The notes under the pieces were generated by a model. That model made no database searches and had not been told where the DNA came from. It was given only the letters and a program-made list of their open reading frames with translations. From Chlorocebus sabaeus (taxonomy: Eukaryota; Chordata; Mammalia; Primates; Cercopithecidae): a stretch of DNA of 64,000 bases. Positions 32,342 through 44,310 of this stretch are shown here, piece after piece. Within the stretch, counting starts at the first letter, position 1. The number at the start of each line of letters is the position of its first letter. Where the stretch lies: contig NC_132911.1 of assembly GCF_047675955.1 (NCBI RefSeq), positions 75,487,133 through 75,551,132 on the forward strand. Direction: 5' to 3'. A program made the position numbers and the translations under genes.

Positions 32342-34050
32342 AAACAGGAATTCTAGTTTTGAAATGCTTCTTTTCAGCTCCATCCACTGTAAACAGCCAA
32401 TTTATCCAAACCCTCCTTCTCTGGAACATGACGCCACATTTAAAACCCAAACCTTCCTAAAATGTTCTCACATGAACCACACAAGATGCTGGCTCCTGGT
32501 GGGGGCTACCTATAGGTATTACATATTCTCAAATCAATCATTTGACATTTTTATAGCATCACAAAATCTACACCTTCGCTCCAGCCTAAATCAACAACAA
32601 AGCATCAGCCAAGACTGCATATATTACAGAATCCTTGTAAATCAGCAGTTGCCTTTAGGCTCGAGGGGCCTCCAAATTTGACCAGCTGTTCAAAACAGTA
32701 AAATCTCATTAGTTCAATGTTCAAGCACTCACCAGTGAGACCTACTTCAAAGTCATGAACACTCTGAAACCGATGAGAGAATAACCAGGAAACTTCTGTA
32801 TTTTTAAGTTAATTAACAAGCTGAGAACTTGATTTCCTGTCAACAGGAAAAAAAAGGATAGCATGCTATTACAATTTTTTTTCTTTAATTATTCTTCCCT
32901 TTCCTCTTTATGATGAGACACCTTTTTCCTAGTAGAAAAGAATTGGTAGGATTCTGCTTCCTACAGTCAAGGTGAGAAACCAGATGGTAAAAGCTATTTA
33001 TATAAGCTTGGTGTTGGCTTTTTTGATCCCTAAAAATTTGAATTAGTGATCATGTTGACATGGGCACCAGGATAGACAGAAGTAGCATTATCTTTTATCC
33101 TAGCTGAACAATGTTATGGAAGGTTGTTTACTGGCATTTAAGTAAAATCCATTATACACTAGCCACCTTTCTTAAACACATGTCAGGAAGCACTGAAATG
33201 GCTGTTGGCAAGTGTGTTGTGGACCAAATCTGTCCTGACATCAGATGGTGAAAAAACAAGAAGAAACTGAGGGTGTAATGAGTTTATTTATTGTTGTAGT
33301 TTTTAGTTTTACTTGCTTGGGGCAGAGAGATAAAGAGGAGAGAAGCTATACCAAGCCATGTTAACTCTCTGATCCTTGGCTGGGCCAGGCAAGAGATGCC
33401 ACATCAGGCTGTCATTTAGCACCAGATGTTTTCATCACTTTGTTGATGGTCTATATAGACCCAAAGTGTGTGACAAATATGCAGGTTTTTATTTGCCTGA
33501 TGAGAATGTTCTGGGCAGCATGGTGGTGGTCAGTGGCATTGAGGAAGACAGGAGGTAGAAGGTAGTGAGTGTGAGTGTATCACCCACTGTTTGCCCATCA
33601 CAAGCTCCTGTATGGAACATGTCTGTCAGTATAGCAAAGCCCACTGATTGGAAACAAACTCTTGGGCCAAGATTTGGTAAGGGGAGTCCAGCTGGCATAT
33701 TAAGGAATGGAGGCTCACACCTGGCTAGACCAATAAATTTTTCCCCAAAGTGTGCATGCTGTCATGTTGGAGCACACCCAACCTGTTCTTAAGTCTTGTC
33801 TTTTTGACATTTTGTTTTTATCTTACTAATGCATTCCCCCTCTCTCAGCTTTAAAAATGAGGAGAATAAAAGGGCTACCAGTAACCTTGTCATTGTCGCT
33901 ATTTTGTTAAAGAATCATATCACTCTCAGATTATTTTCCTGGTGCGTTTTGAAAGGGAAGCTTATTGACAGCAATATGTTTCTATTCAACGTTGCCCTAC
34001 TGTTACAGGACTTCACCAGACAGAGTTTCATGGGAGCAGTAGTTTGACAC
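32342..34050. other. Unassigned DNA
   Basis: Largely single-copy-looking. 33360-33740 may contain an old LTR or MER element, which I could not assign. No gene structure seen. Confidence 0.5.
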
Positions 34051-34054
34051 CTTC

Positions 34055-34130
34055 TAAATCATTAGTGTAAGAATCATGCTTTCACATCGTCAATGCTCAA
34101 TAGATAATTGTTGGCTGAATGAATAAATGA
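34055..34130 (+). mobile_element. L2 3'-terminal scrap
   Basis: 'cgtcaatgctcaatagataa', 'ttgttggctgaatgaataaa' and a tgaaa tail match the end of L2. Confidence 0.6.
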
Positions 34131-36099
34131 AATAAATTTATTTTACCTGCTGTTTGGTGGCAAAGGAAAAGCTACCTCCTGTTAGATTCACAAGGTCACG
34201 TCTGAAATTAACTTCTCTAAGACTTTTCTGCATTCCTTTTTATGTTTCTCTGATATGATACAATTCTTGCATCTTCTAAAGGTAGTTTGACTACCCATTT
34301 GTCACATAGATTCCAAACACGTTAACCAAAAAAAGGGATAAGCAGGAATCATGCTGTGATTATTTTATATTCTAAAACAAAGCAAAACAAAAACAAAAAC
34401 AAAAAACACCAAACCAACCACAGAAAGCCACTGTCTAAGAACTTAGCTGACAATTTCTGTAGTGCAATCGGCTCTCACTGGCAAATCTTCTCAATTACCA
34501 GAATGGTTTTGGAAACCAGACCAGAGACAACATTAACATGCAAAATGCTGCCAGATTCTCACACAAGTTTTTAACATCACCCTCCATATTTGGTACAGAT
34601 GAAATGGTAATTGGAGGCCTGTGGAAAATATGAGTAGTGGGGTCACAGATTTTTCGTTGCTTCTCACATATCCCTCCGCATTCTAGAAGGGAAGGAAATG
34701 GCTTATGTAATGTTATGCTAGTGTGAAGTGACTATTGTTTCGAAGTTGGTGCTAACCACCTAAGGCAGGTCGGGGTGTGGATCTGGCTTTCCAGCAGAGG
34801 GAACCGCGGAAGTCATGAGTGCCTTATGGTTTGTTCCTCTTCCAGTATCCAACGCGAACTGAGCAGCAGCGGCACATAACAAAAACACTTCCAAAAACCT
34901 GAGGTTCTTCTCTCCTAGCCCAATGATGTGCTTAACAGGAAAGAGGAAATGAAATTAAATGAAAACAGGTTTCCAAAAACATTATACTTACTGGCCAAAT
35001 CAAAGTCCAAAAAAATGTTAACTGCCCATGATTATATCCTTGGTAAGGGAGGATCCAAAACATAATCCATCAGGAAAAAAACAGTCGAGTCCAAGATATT
35101 CCTTGAGAGGGAATCCCAGTAGTACACGAAGTAGCTCCAACCTTCCCCACAGTGGGAAAGAGCAGTCCCTCTCCCTCTCGATCTGGTACATGAATCTACC
35201 ATGCCAAAAACCCATTACAAAGTCAGCTCCCCAGCTTGGAAAGATGAGAAGGGCCTAGCAGAGTAGGCGTGCAGCTCTGTGCCCTAAATGTGTCCTGCAG
35301 CCATCTAAGGCAGTTTAACATTTGGTCACTAAGCTTTCAGGGCGCATGCTTCCAGACTGGCAAGGCACTCCAGAAAATGAGTTGACATTTTTTCTAACAT
35401 GCTCACTCTGCCATGGCTGATATTATGTCATCACCCATACACTTAGGCTCTGGCATGTATTTGTTCACCTGGATCCTGCCAGTCATTTGAGCAATTAGCA
35501 TTTTTCTTTGTGTATGCTTATTTCCCTAGGCATGTCTCAGCTTTTCTGCCTCACAAGTACCATTCTGTGGCTTCTACTGCTCCATGCATCTTTTCATCTG
35601 TTACATAAAGTTTCTCCTCCAGATGTATGTAGATCCGAAAAATTGAGTCATGTGGCACCACAGATTTACCATTAGAAAGTTAAAGTCTCAGTTCCTTCAC
35701 CAGACACTAACTTGGAGTGGGTTAGTGTGGAAGAAATTAAGTGTTTATTTTTTCAGTTTGTCATATTGACAAAAGAGTAATACAAATATACACATTATAT
35801 AGGTTTGTGCCTGAGCTTTGAATGATTTAGAAATCCTACCATTTCTTCAATTTGTCTACTGAAATGAATTGTAGGAATAAAAATCCATTTTAATCAGTCA
35901 TACTGCCTTATTTAAACTTCTCATTAATATAGTTAAGAACTTCCTTTAGATGCATTCAGACCCTATATATTTAGAATTCCTTCTTTCCTTCCTTTACACT
36001 CTAGACAAGTTACCTGTGATACTTTTATGGGACGAAGATTTAGAACTGCTTTGCTTTAAAACCTAACATCTCTTACATCATTGTCCAGATTCAAATTGT
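34131..36099. other. Unassigned DNA with an A-rich tract
   Basis: No gene recognised. An (AAAAC)n tract lies at 34373-34410. The 34690-34900 part is GC-richer than its surroundings and keeps several CpGs (for example in 'ggaaccgcggaagtc'). Confidence 0.55.
34791..34802 (+). promoter_or_regulatory. CTCF-like motif
   Basis: CCAGCAGAGGGA fits the CTCF core pattern CCASYAGRKGGC at 11 of 12 positions, in unique DNA with nearby CpGs. This is a motif match by eye only. Confidence 0.3.
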
Positions 36100-36400
36100 C
36101 CATTATTGTATCCATTTATTCAGCTAATATTAAGTGCCTATCATGTGCAAGTTTCTCTGCTAAGAGCTCAGAATATAAATATAAATCAGAAATCTTATGC
36201 TCAAGAGACTTAGATTATTAAGGAAAATAATATGAATAATCATAATGCAAGATAAGAAAGGCAGATATGGGAAATACAGATAATTATGCTAGGGCAGTTC
36301 AGAGAAATACTTAGATAAAGGAACTTCAGAGAAAGTTTCTTGAAGTCATTTTTAAGATCGAAGAATGAGTTCACAAACGTATACATGTGGTGCATATATA
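36100..36400 (-). mobile_element. L2 3' part, antisense
   Basis: 'atttattcagctaatattaa', 'gtgcctatcatgtgcaagtt', 'ctctgctaagagctcagaat' and later 'aaagtttcttgaagtcattt' are in reverse-L2 order. Confidence 0.55.
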
Positions 36401-36419
36401 TTACCACATTGCATTTTTA

Positions 36420-36555
36420 AAATTTGTCTATTTTGTCTCCGTCATTACACAGCAAGTTCCTTAAGGGCAAGGGAACTGTTTTGTCCACATTATGAATTTT
36501 TCCTAATACCTAGACAACAACTGGGATGTGCTCAGTAAATGTTTATTGAATGCAT
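36420..36555 (+). mobile_element. L2 3' end
   Basis: 'agcaagttccttaagggcaa', 'gggaactgttttgtccacat' and 'gctcagtaaatgtttattga' match the last 130 bases of L2. Confidence 0.75.
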
Positions 36556-37589
36556 AACTTTATTAATAATTAATTTTGTCATGGGGAGAACTCCAGGCAG
36601 AGGCCATAGATAGCAGTTGATTACAGACAGATTCTTTTGATTCCATTATTTGGCAAATACAGAATCTTTCAGCTATGAAAAATAAAGCAGTATGTTTCTT
36701 GTTCCATTTTAAATTTTATTTTTATTTGAAACAATCTTCTTTGTCTTCTCCCCATGTCCTGTTCCCTGAATTTGTTGGGCGTGCCTGCATATTCTGAGAG
36801 TAACAGAGCTCAGGGTAGAAATTGCATTTTCTCACCCCAGTTCCTTAGCACCTTCCTGGCTGAGTGGGGGCTTCATTCATGGCCTCTCGAAAATGTGGGA
36901 ATGTTTCACCAAGGCTACACTGAGGATTAACCAAACTCAGGCAAGTGTTTGGATAGATTTAGATGAAGGTCCCCCTGGACCCACAAGGTATTAATTCAGT
37001 GGAATGTTTAGAAAATCATGCAGCTTGGCTCAATTCTTCAAACTTGTGAGGCTGTGTTTTGGAGTTATTGCTATGTTCCCGTTTCTAGCAGATCATAGTC
37101 CATTACCATTCACAGCATGGGAAAAGACTTAGGGAAAAAAGAAGGAGAAAACAAAGCCTGAAGCCTGCATCACTTCAATATCTGTGTGTGTGCGTGTGCA
37201 TGTGCATGTGTGTGTGTTGTAGGGGTGGGTGATTGGGAAGAGTGTGCTAAATAACTAGAAGAAAAGTGAGATCCAAAGAGGTTCAGGGTGGATAAAAGAA
37301 AAGAGACCCTTCTCCCATTTTATAGACAGCCTAGGACTGAATCTTTGTTTCCCATTTACTTTATTCTCAGTATTGTTTATGTAAGTTAAATGATAGAGAA
37401 TACCATTTTTAAAAGATTCTTAGTAAATGCATTTAATTATGTTTGAGAGGTGATTAACATTTAGGCAAACATTGTGATCTCAAAGTCATTTTAATTAAAG
37501 ATCTTCACTTTTTGAATCATGGGGAGTGCCTGGGAATGGCATTTCTTGACAACTCTTAACAAAGGCCTGTAACACCACTTTATATACAA
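36556..37589. other. Unassigned DNA
   Basis: No gene recognised. Apart from the TG microsatellite this is single-copy-looking sequence. Confidence 0.5.
37182..37220 (+). repeat. (TG)n microsatellite
   Basis: About 39 bases of alternating TG with CG and CA interruptions. It has potential to form Z-DNA. Confidence 0.9.
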
Positions 37590-37850
37590 TTACATGTACA
37601 ACTTAGTATGTTCATACTTATGAACTATTAGATACTCACTAACACCCTAGAAGGGTCATAAGCCTCATGTTTTAATCCATATTTCACAGATAAAGAAACA
37701 GACTCTAGCGGAATAACTTGATTTCCATTAACTAATTAGCCACTTTCTAAATGTTTTTTCATTTAATCCTTACACCAGCCCTACAAGAGAAGTGTAACAT
37801 CCCTCATTACAGATTATTTCTTCGAATTAGAGAAAGCAGGTACTTTCCAA
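37590..37850 (+). repeat. MIR fragments (probably two)
   Basis: 'aatccatatttcacagataa' followed by 'agaaacagactctagcgg', and separately 'atttaatccttacaccagcc' with 'ctacaagagaagtgtaacat', look like two decayed MIR copies in tandem. Confidence 0.55.
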
Positions 37851-37914
37851 AGTATGACAGAATTTGTAATATGGTGACTCTACTTAGTTAAACTGGCCAT
37901 TAGAGCATCGATGG

Positions 37915-38060
37915 TGTTCTTTAATCGCATTCATTTATTCATTCAACAACACCTGCATTGGGTGCCTACTATGCATCAAGTACTGTTCTACCTACTGTAG
38001 ATATATCAATACATTGTGGTGTTTACATGTTCAAAATAGAGATAAATGAACTATTCTCCA
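37915..38060 (-). mobile_element. L2 3' end, antisense
   Basis: 'cattcatttattcattcaac', 'gggtgcctactatgcatcaa' and 'gtactgttctacctactgta' are the reverse L2 terminus. The open frame starting here is fortuitous. Confidence 0.65.
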
Positions 38061-38879
38061 TGTGTACATGTGTGCATACATACCTACTGGTGCTCCATTT
38101 CTGTGAACCACCAGTTTCACCAGGACTTAATTTCACAAGTGGAAACAGCTTATATGTTTTGACTACATCAAGCACTGCTCAAGGAGCTGCAATAGCCACT
38201 GCCAAGATTTTTCCTGCACAGTTTAGTCAGAATCCAACAATTACATCTTGCAAGAACCACCTCCAGAGCCTTAATGGCTAAATGTGGCTTCTTAACCCAC
38301 AGTCAGTCTCAGAACCCACTGTTAGACAGGATAAATCAGTGGTAAGGCTAAGGCTATTCATATTAAATTGTATCTATTTATGTTTTGTCGATGGTCCGAA
38401 GAATTTGATGATCCTGATCTTGAACTTAATAAAATAAAATGTTGATATTTTTGTGTAAGAATGCATGGTATTATATAGAAATGATTAGTTTACAATGTTG
38501 TATGCAATTCAGCCATCAGCTGTCTCTAAGGGAATTTGGAGAGCACTACACTACCATTCAAATATTTTCTTTCTTTCTCTCTGCCCCTACTTTTAATGTT
38601 AATTGATTTGCTCCATGAAATGCCCTGTAAAGTGGCCAGATGTTGTAAGAGAATCTTGATAGTATGGGAATTCAGCAGGAGACTCCAGCAGCATAAAGCA
38701 ATGCTCAAGTTTCTCCAGCTCTTAATTTAGCAAAAACAAAGGCTCCCACTTTAAGTGGGATTATGAAAAATCTCCTGGATTTCACTAGTAATGTCTAAGG
38801 AAAAGAAAAATTGCCCACTACTCCTACTACTAAACACCCAAAACAGGATTTTGTTAACACAGAATAAATTACTGTGGAT
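38061..38879. other. Unassigned DNA
   Basis: No gene or repeat recognised. Confidence 0.5.
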
Positions 38880-39060
38880 GGCTAGCCAGGAGATCTAGGT
38901 TGATTCTTAACTCTGCTATTGTCTAGCTGTGTGACCCTGGACAAATCAAATGCTCTCTGGGTCTCATGATCTGAGTTTTCAAAACAGATGTTGAATATGG
39001 TAAGTGTGCTTCTATTAGGTATGAACAAACTATTGTGGGGATTTAGGGGAGCAAGTAACA
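38880..39060 (-). repeat. MIR, antisense
   Basis: 'tcttaactctgctattgtct' then 'agctgtgtgaccctggacaa' is the reverse MIR tRNA-related and core part. Confidence 0.8.
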
Positions 39061-39640
39061 CTCCCAGGGAAAGTCACAGATTTCACAGAGGTGGTTGAGT
39101 CTTTGAAGGAGTTTTGCATGCTGAAAAAGGGACAGTAATAAGGGGAAAGGATGAGATAAGGGTCACTGTGTAGTTACAGCAGTGTTTGTAGTCACAATCA
39201 ATAGCCGTTTGCAGAGATTATCATAAAAGGGGGTGAGGTGTGATGGCATATTTATGGATTAGGGAAAGGCAGTGAATAATTGCAAAAAAAATGCATAGAC
39301 AAGGCTGTAAAATGAGTTCTGCTCAAATTATGCAGGACCTTATGTGGCTCACTTAGTTTAGATTTTATTCAGAAGGTAGCAAGTGGCCAATGGCAATTTT
39401 TGTTTATTCTTGTTCCACAGTAGGACAAGATTTTTAACATAGGATGAAGGATGAGAAGGTAAACAATGCTTAGGAGATCAGTTAGGAAGACAGTGCCCTA
39501 CATTGGGAAAGACATAAGGGTATAGATTTAAACCCTAGCAGATGTTGAAGATGTTCTTAGGGAAAATTAATCAGATATTGTGACTTGGGGGAAAAAGAGA
39601 AACTAAAAAATCAGTAGGGCTACGGAGTTTCTAATTTGAG
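39061..39640 (-). mobile_element. L2 fragment, antisense
   Basis: 'ttatgcaggaccttatgtgg', 'agtttagattttattcagaa', 'ggagatcagttaggaagaca' and the '…aagtggccaatggcaat…' block correspond to '…agggccttgtaggcc… ggatttta…' in reverse L2. Confidence 0.55.
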
Positions 39641-39645
39641 AGGCT

Positions 39646-40022
39646 ATACATAATGACATTTTGGTCAACAACAGACTACCTATACCACAGTGGTTCCATC
39701 AGATTATAATGGTGCTGAAAGACTCCTATCGCCCAGTGACTGTCATCGTGCAGTGCATTACCTTTTCTCTGTTTACATATATTTAGATACACAAATGCTT
39801 AGTACCATTGTATTACCATTGAGTACAGTATTCAGTACAGTAACATGCTGTACAGGCATGTAGCCTAAGGGGCATAAACTACACCATATAGCCTAGGTGT
39901 GTAGCAGGCTCTGCCATCTAGGTTTGTGTAAGTACACTCTGATATTCACACAACAATGCAATCACCTAATGAGGGATTCTTCAGAACATGGCCCCGTTGT
40001 TAAATGATGCATGATTCTATAG
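39646..40022 (-). mobile_element. Tigger-like non-autonomous DNA transposon (MER6-type)
   Basis: The 'acagtggttccatcagatta', 'catgctgtacaggcatgtag', 'caatcacctaatgagggatt' and terminal 'ttgttaaatgatgcatgatt' blocks match the Tigger relative whose other copy lies at 61418-62635, but in opposite orientation and without the long interior. Name from memory. Confidence 0.75.
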
Positions 40023-40044
40023 TGATCCCACAGAGACAGAAGAT

Positions 40045-40220
40045 CAAACTTGAGCACATGTCAGAATCACTGGAAGGCTTGTGAATGCAGATTTCTGGGC
40101 CCTGCCCCCCAAACTTTCAATTTAATAGGTCTTGGTGGGGTCCAAGAGCTTGCATTTCAACAAGTTCTCAGGAGACGCTGCTGCTACTCTGGGGATCATC
40201 CTTTGAGAACCACTGATGTA
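40045..40220 (+). mobile_element. MER5A hAT element, nearly complete
   Basis: 'tgtcagaatcactggaaggc', 'ttaataggtcttggtggggt', 'gagcttgcatttcaacaagt' and the end 'tttgagaaccactg' match MER5A including its right terminal repeat. Confidence 0.85.
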
Positions 40221-40317
40221 GGATTTAAGGGAGTGGAGAGTTCATTTAAAAGGGAAGCAAGCTGACGGGTTAATTTCGAAGTATGCAATGTTTGAGCAAC
40301 CTATGGAGCATGCTATA

Positions 40318-40460
40318 CATACACACACATATATGGATATATATACACATACACAGAGATATATAGGATATATATACGTATCCATATATATATGGATATA
40401 CTCATATATAGGATATGTGTGTGTGTGTATATATCCTTCTATATAATAAGAAAATATATA
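40318..40460. repeat. AT-rich (TA)n/(CA)n low-complexity with palindromes
   Basis: Alternating TA/CA/TATGGA units include the perfect 20-base palindrome TATCCATATATATATGGATA. Such runs are prone to cruciform formation and to length change. Confidence 0.92.
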
Positions 40461-40479
40461 TATCCTTATTATCTCTCAC

Positions 40480-40610
40480 CCCGCTAGCTATAAAATCCAA
40501 GACAGCAATGGTGTGTTGGTTCACATTTATACCCCCAGTGCCTAGCACAATGCCTAGAACATATCTGTTGCTTAGTAAAAATCTGCTAAATGAACGAAAG
40601 AATGTTGAAT
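40480..40610 (+). mobile_element. L2 3' end
   Basis: 'gctataaaatccaagacagc', 'cccagtgcctagcacaatgc' and 'ctagaacatatctgttgctt' with 'aaatgaacgaaag' match the L2 terminus. Confidence 0.65.
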
Positions 40611-40654
40611 TTCAGAGAGAAGTGGCATCTATTCATATGAATTGGGATATACCG

Positions 40655-42312
40655 ACTGAAGAAGGATGGTTGTTAAAATGGTCATACTGCCCAAAGCAAT
40701 TTATAGATTCAATGCTCTTCCTATTAAACTATCAATGAGATTCTTCACAGAACAGGAAAAAATTTTAGTTCATATGGAACCACAAAAAATGCCTGACTAA
40801 CCTAGACAATCCTAAACAAAAAGAACAAAGCTAGAGGCATCATGCTACCCAACTTCAAAATATGCTGCAGGGCTACAGTAACCAAAAAAGCATGGTACTG
40901 TTACAAAAACAGACACATGGACCAATGAAACAGAATGCAAAACCCAGAAATAAGACCACACTATCTGATTTTTGACCAACCTGACAAAAACAAGCAATGT
41001 TTTTGTCAACTATCTACAACTATCTGATTTTTGACAAACCTGACAAAAACAAGCAATGGTGAAAGGATTCCTATTCAAAAAATAGTGCTGGGAAAACTGG
41101 CTAGTCATATGCAGAAGACTGAAACTGGATCCCTTCTTTACACCATATTCAAAAATTAACTCAAGATGAATTAAAGACTTAAGTGGAAAACCAAAAATTA
41201 TAAAAACCATATAAGACAACTAGGCAATACCATTCACGACATAGGAACAGGCAAAGATTTCATGACAAAGACAGTAAAAGCAATTGCAACAAAAGCAAAA
41301 ATTGACAACTGGGATCAATTAAACTAAAGAGTTTCTGCACAGCAAAAGAAACTACCAACAGAGCAAACAGAAAACCTACAGAATAGGAGAAAAAATTTTC
41401 AAACTATGTACCTGACAAAAATTTAATATCCAATATTTATAAGGAACTTAAACAAATATGTAAGAAAAAAACAACTCCATTAAAAAGTGGGCAAAGGACA
41501 GGAACACTTTTCAAAAGACCACATTCATGTGGCCAAAAGTCACACTGAAAAAAAGCTCAACAGCACTGATCATCAGAGAAGTGAAAATCAAAATCACAAT
41601 GAGATACCATCTCATACAATTCAGAATGGCTATTGTTAAAAAGTCAAAAAATAACAGATGCTGGTAAGGTTGTAGAGAAAAAGGAACAATTATACACTGT
41701 TAGTGGGAATGTAAATTAGTTCAATCATTGTGAAAGAAAGTGCAGTGATTCCTCAAAGATATAAAGACAGCAATACCATTTGACCCAGCAATCATGGTTA
41801 CTGGCCATATACCCGAAGGAATACAAATAGTTCTGTTATAAAGACACATACACACATATGTTCATGGCAACATGATTCACAATACAAAGACATAGAATCA
41901 ACCTAAATTCCCATCAATGATAGACCAGATAAAGAAATTGTGGTACATATACAACATGAAATACTATGCAGTCATAAAAAATAATGAGATCATGTCATTT
42001 GCAGGGACGTGGATGGAACTGGAGGCCATTATCTTTAGCAAACTGAGGCAGGAACAGAAAACCAAATACCACATGTTCTCTAAGTGGGAGCTAAATGATG
42101 AGAACACATGGACACAAAGGGGAATAGCACACACTGGTGCCTATTAAAGGGTGAAGGGTAGGAGGAGGGAGAGGATCAGGAAAAGTAACGAATGGGTACT
42201 AGACTTAATACCTGGGTGATGCAATAACATGTACAACAAACCCCCATGACACAGTTTACTTAAGTAACAAATCTGCAGATGTACCCGAGCTTAAAAGTTT
42301 TTTTTAAAAAAG
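40655..42312 (+). mobile_element. LINE-1 3' fragment, 5'-truncated (older L1PA/L1PB)
   Basis: About 1.66 kb of ORF2 3' part and 3' UTR in sense: 'aaaatggtcatactgcccaa', 'aactggatcccttctttaca', 'gggatcaattaaactaaaga', 'tatacactgttagtgggaat', 'gtatatacccg'-like text, 'catgttctctaagtgggagc', then a short GA-rich 3' UTR and an A/T tail. Many stops and indels are present. It contains an internal duplication near 40961-41058. It is more diverged than the L1 at 12.2 kb and therefore older. Confidence 0.92.
40961..41058 (+). repeat. 39-bp direct repeat inside the L1 (period 59)
   Basis: A 39-base block beginning 'ctatctgatttttgac' occurs at 40961-40999 and again at 41020-41058 with one mismatch. The L1 consensus has this passage once. 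Confidence 0.9.
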
Positions 42313-44224
42313 AAGGCAGATAAATTCTTTAGAACTGATATTTTTCAAATCCTTACGAAGTCCAGCAGAATTATGTATAAGAAATTCCACTGAGCTCATA
42401 AACTTTATAGGTAAGTGCCAATAAATGGTTGAAGATGCAATCCATGTTTCGAGTCTCTCACAGTCTGAGCAATAAGTATATAACCTGCAAAGTGAAAAAC
42501 CACGTGTTCCTACAAGTGTGGAAACAAATATTGAAGGAAGAACTTCTGTACTTGGAGGGAAGCTGGACTAGGTAATCTCTCAGTTCCTTTCCAATTCTAA
42601 TACAGTGTATGTTACAATTCTATGGCTGAAGTGAGGAGTGGGGAGCAATGGTAGGTTCACATGAACTTGAAAGGAGGGATACAGTAGTTGAACAGGGGCA
42701 GTAGAGCCAATCAAAATTTTTTTTCAAAATGGGAAAGACAAGCATAATAAAAACACAAGAAAGAACGAAGGTACCATAGGGAAAAGCAACATGTGAATCA
42801 GGACACCGGTGAAATACAGGCCATGACCCCACCTCCAATCTATTGCAAAAAGTGGATGGACCATTTCAAATCCTAGCCAAGACCATGCCACACACAACAT
42901 TGCAAATCAATAAACCAGGCAGCTACTCTTCTATTGTCTCTTCTTCCTTGTTAATTAGAAGTGAATAGATTAAGCTTTTGCTTATCAGAATACCTTAGAA
43001 CATCCTTGTGCTGAAATATCACAGCTATGGCATCAGAAACATCATGAAAAGACACATATATTCTAATTCTGGCACTTACTCTCACAATGGATTATTTTTA
43101 GAAGGAAGGTAAATAAGTTAGGCAATATTTTGTAGGGAAGAGAATTATTTTTATCAGTAAAGGAAATTTGTGGCCTGATAGTGATATAACGTGGTCCTCT
43201 CAAGTTAGAATATGCTTTTTCCTCTGCTACTGGTTTAGAAATGTCTTAGAAATACACAAAGGATTAAAAAAAAAAATAGGAGTGCAGTGCCTCGGGGAGT
43301 ACCGCTAGTTTAAATAACACATGAAAAGTATTTATGAGCCCTTTTTTATGAGGTGGTCAAAGAAAAGACCATCTAGCATGTAACATAAGACTGGCTGAAG
43401 AAGAAAGCATTTCCAAACCACATTGGAGAGTTAAGCATGAATGGAATTTTATTTCAGTCTCTATTGCTTATTTAAATTAATGGTGTTTTCAGATGGGGCC
43501 TAAATGATAATGCAGATCAAGGTGAGGCTTGCCAAGAAGAAAATATACTAGTCTATTATTCAAAGAATGTTACTAGATAATGCTGAAATAATTTGAAATA
43601 TATGGGTTTAGCAAAAAGGGGATTTATGGAAGAGATATGTGGCTGTAACACGCCCAAGTCCATTTCGCATTCTGTGGGTTGAGTATTTCGCTAGTCAGGG
43701 CTTTGGAACTACTCCATGCTCAGCAAATGTGGCTAGGTTGTCTATGGCCTACAAGGTCAGAGCATTGCACACACAGAACCACAACATGTTGTTATAGCGC
43801 CAGGTCCAGTCAGCTACAAAATGGACTGTTCTTCATTTATTCAATTGTTCCAACTGACCCCTCTAAAGAGTACATGCCTTTTGCTTTATTTCTCCTAAGT
43901 GGTAATGGGTCTGAGCTAATCTACTCATGATCTACTTTCTGGGCCCCTTTGTGACAAAGAGCATGGCCTGGTGTGTGACAGCTGGCAAAGGTTATGGGTT
44001 GTGGATGCAGCCATGGAACAGAATAAAGATAACTGGCCCCTAGAGGCATTAAACTGAGATCCTAGGCCTCATTAATTCTCTGTCTTATAATGAGCATCTG
44101 CCCTGTGAGTTGTATCAGTAACAAATTGTAATGGTAAAGTGTTCCCTGAGGCCACCAGTTGATTGAGTTCCATAGCTGTGTCAAGAGTATTGATGTGTTC
44201 AACCCTTAAATGAATGCCTAATGC
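42313..44224. other. Unassigned DNA
   Basis: No gene recognised. 42555-42615 has a faint MIR-like phrase ('ctaggtaatctctcagttcc'). Confidence 0.5.
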
Positions 44225-44310
44225 TTCTGGTCATTCACTCATTTATTCCACAAACATCAATTAAGAGCTGACTACATTCTAGACATTGTACTAGGCTATA
44301 GCCAAACTTG
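44225..44310 (-). mobile_element. L2 3'-terminal scrap, antisense
   Basis: 'attcactcatttattccaca' then 'actacattctagacattgta' with 'ctaggc' is the reverse L2 terminus. Confidence 0.6.

Noticed and set aside
32006..32450. Overlapping Leu/Ser/Pro-rich frames on the minus strand
   Set aside because: The composition comes from the purine tract at 32254-32340. No start context or family match.
37958..38281. 107-codon frame on the + strand
   Set aside because: It starts within an antisense L2 end and shows no family feature.
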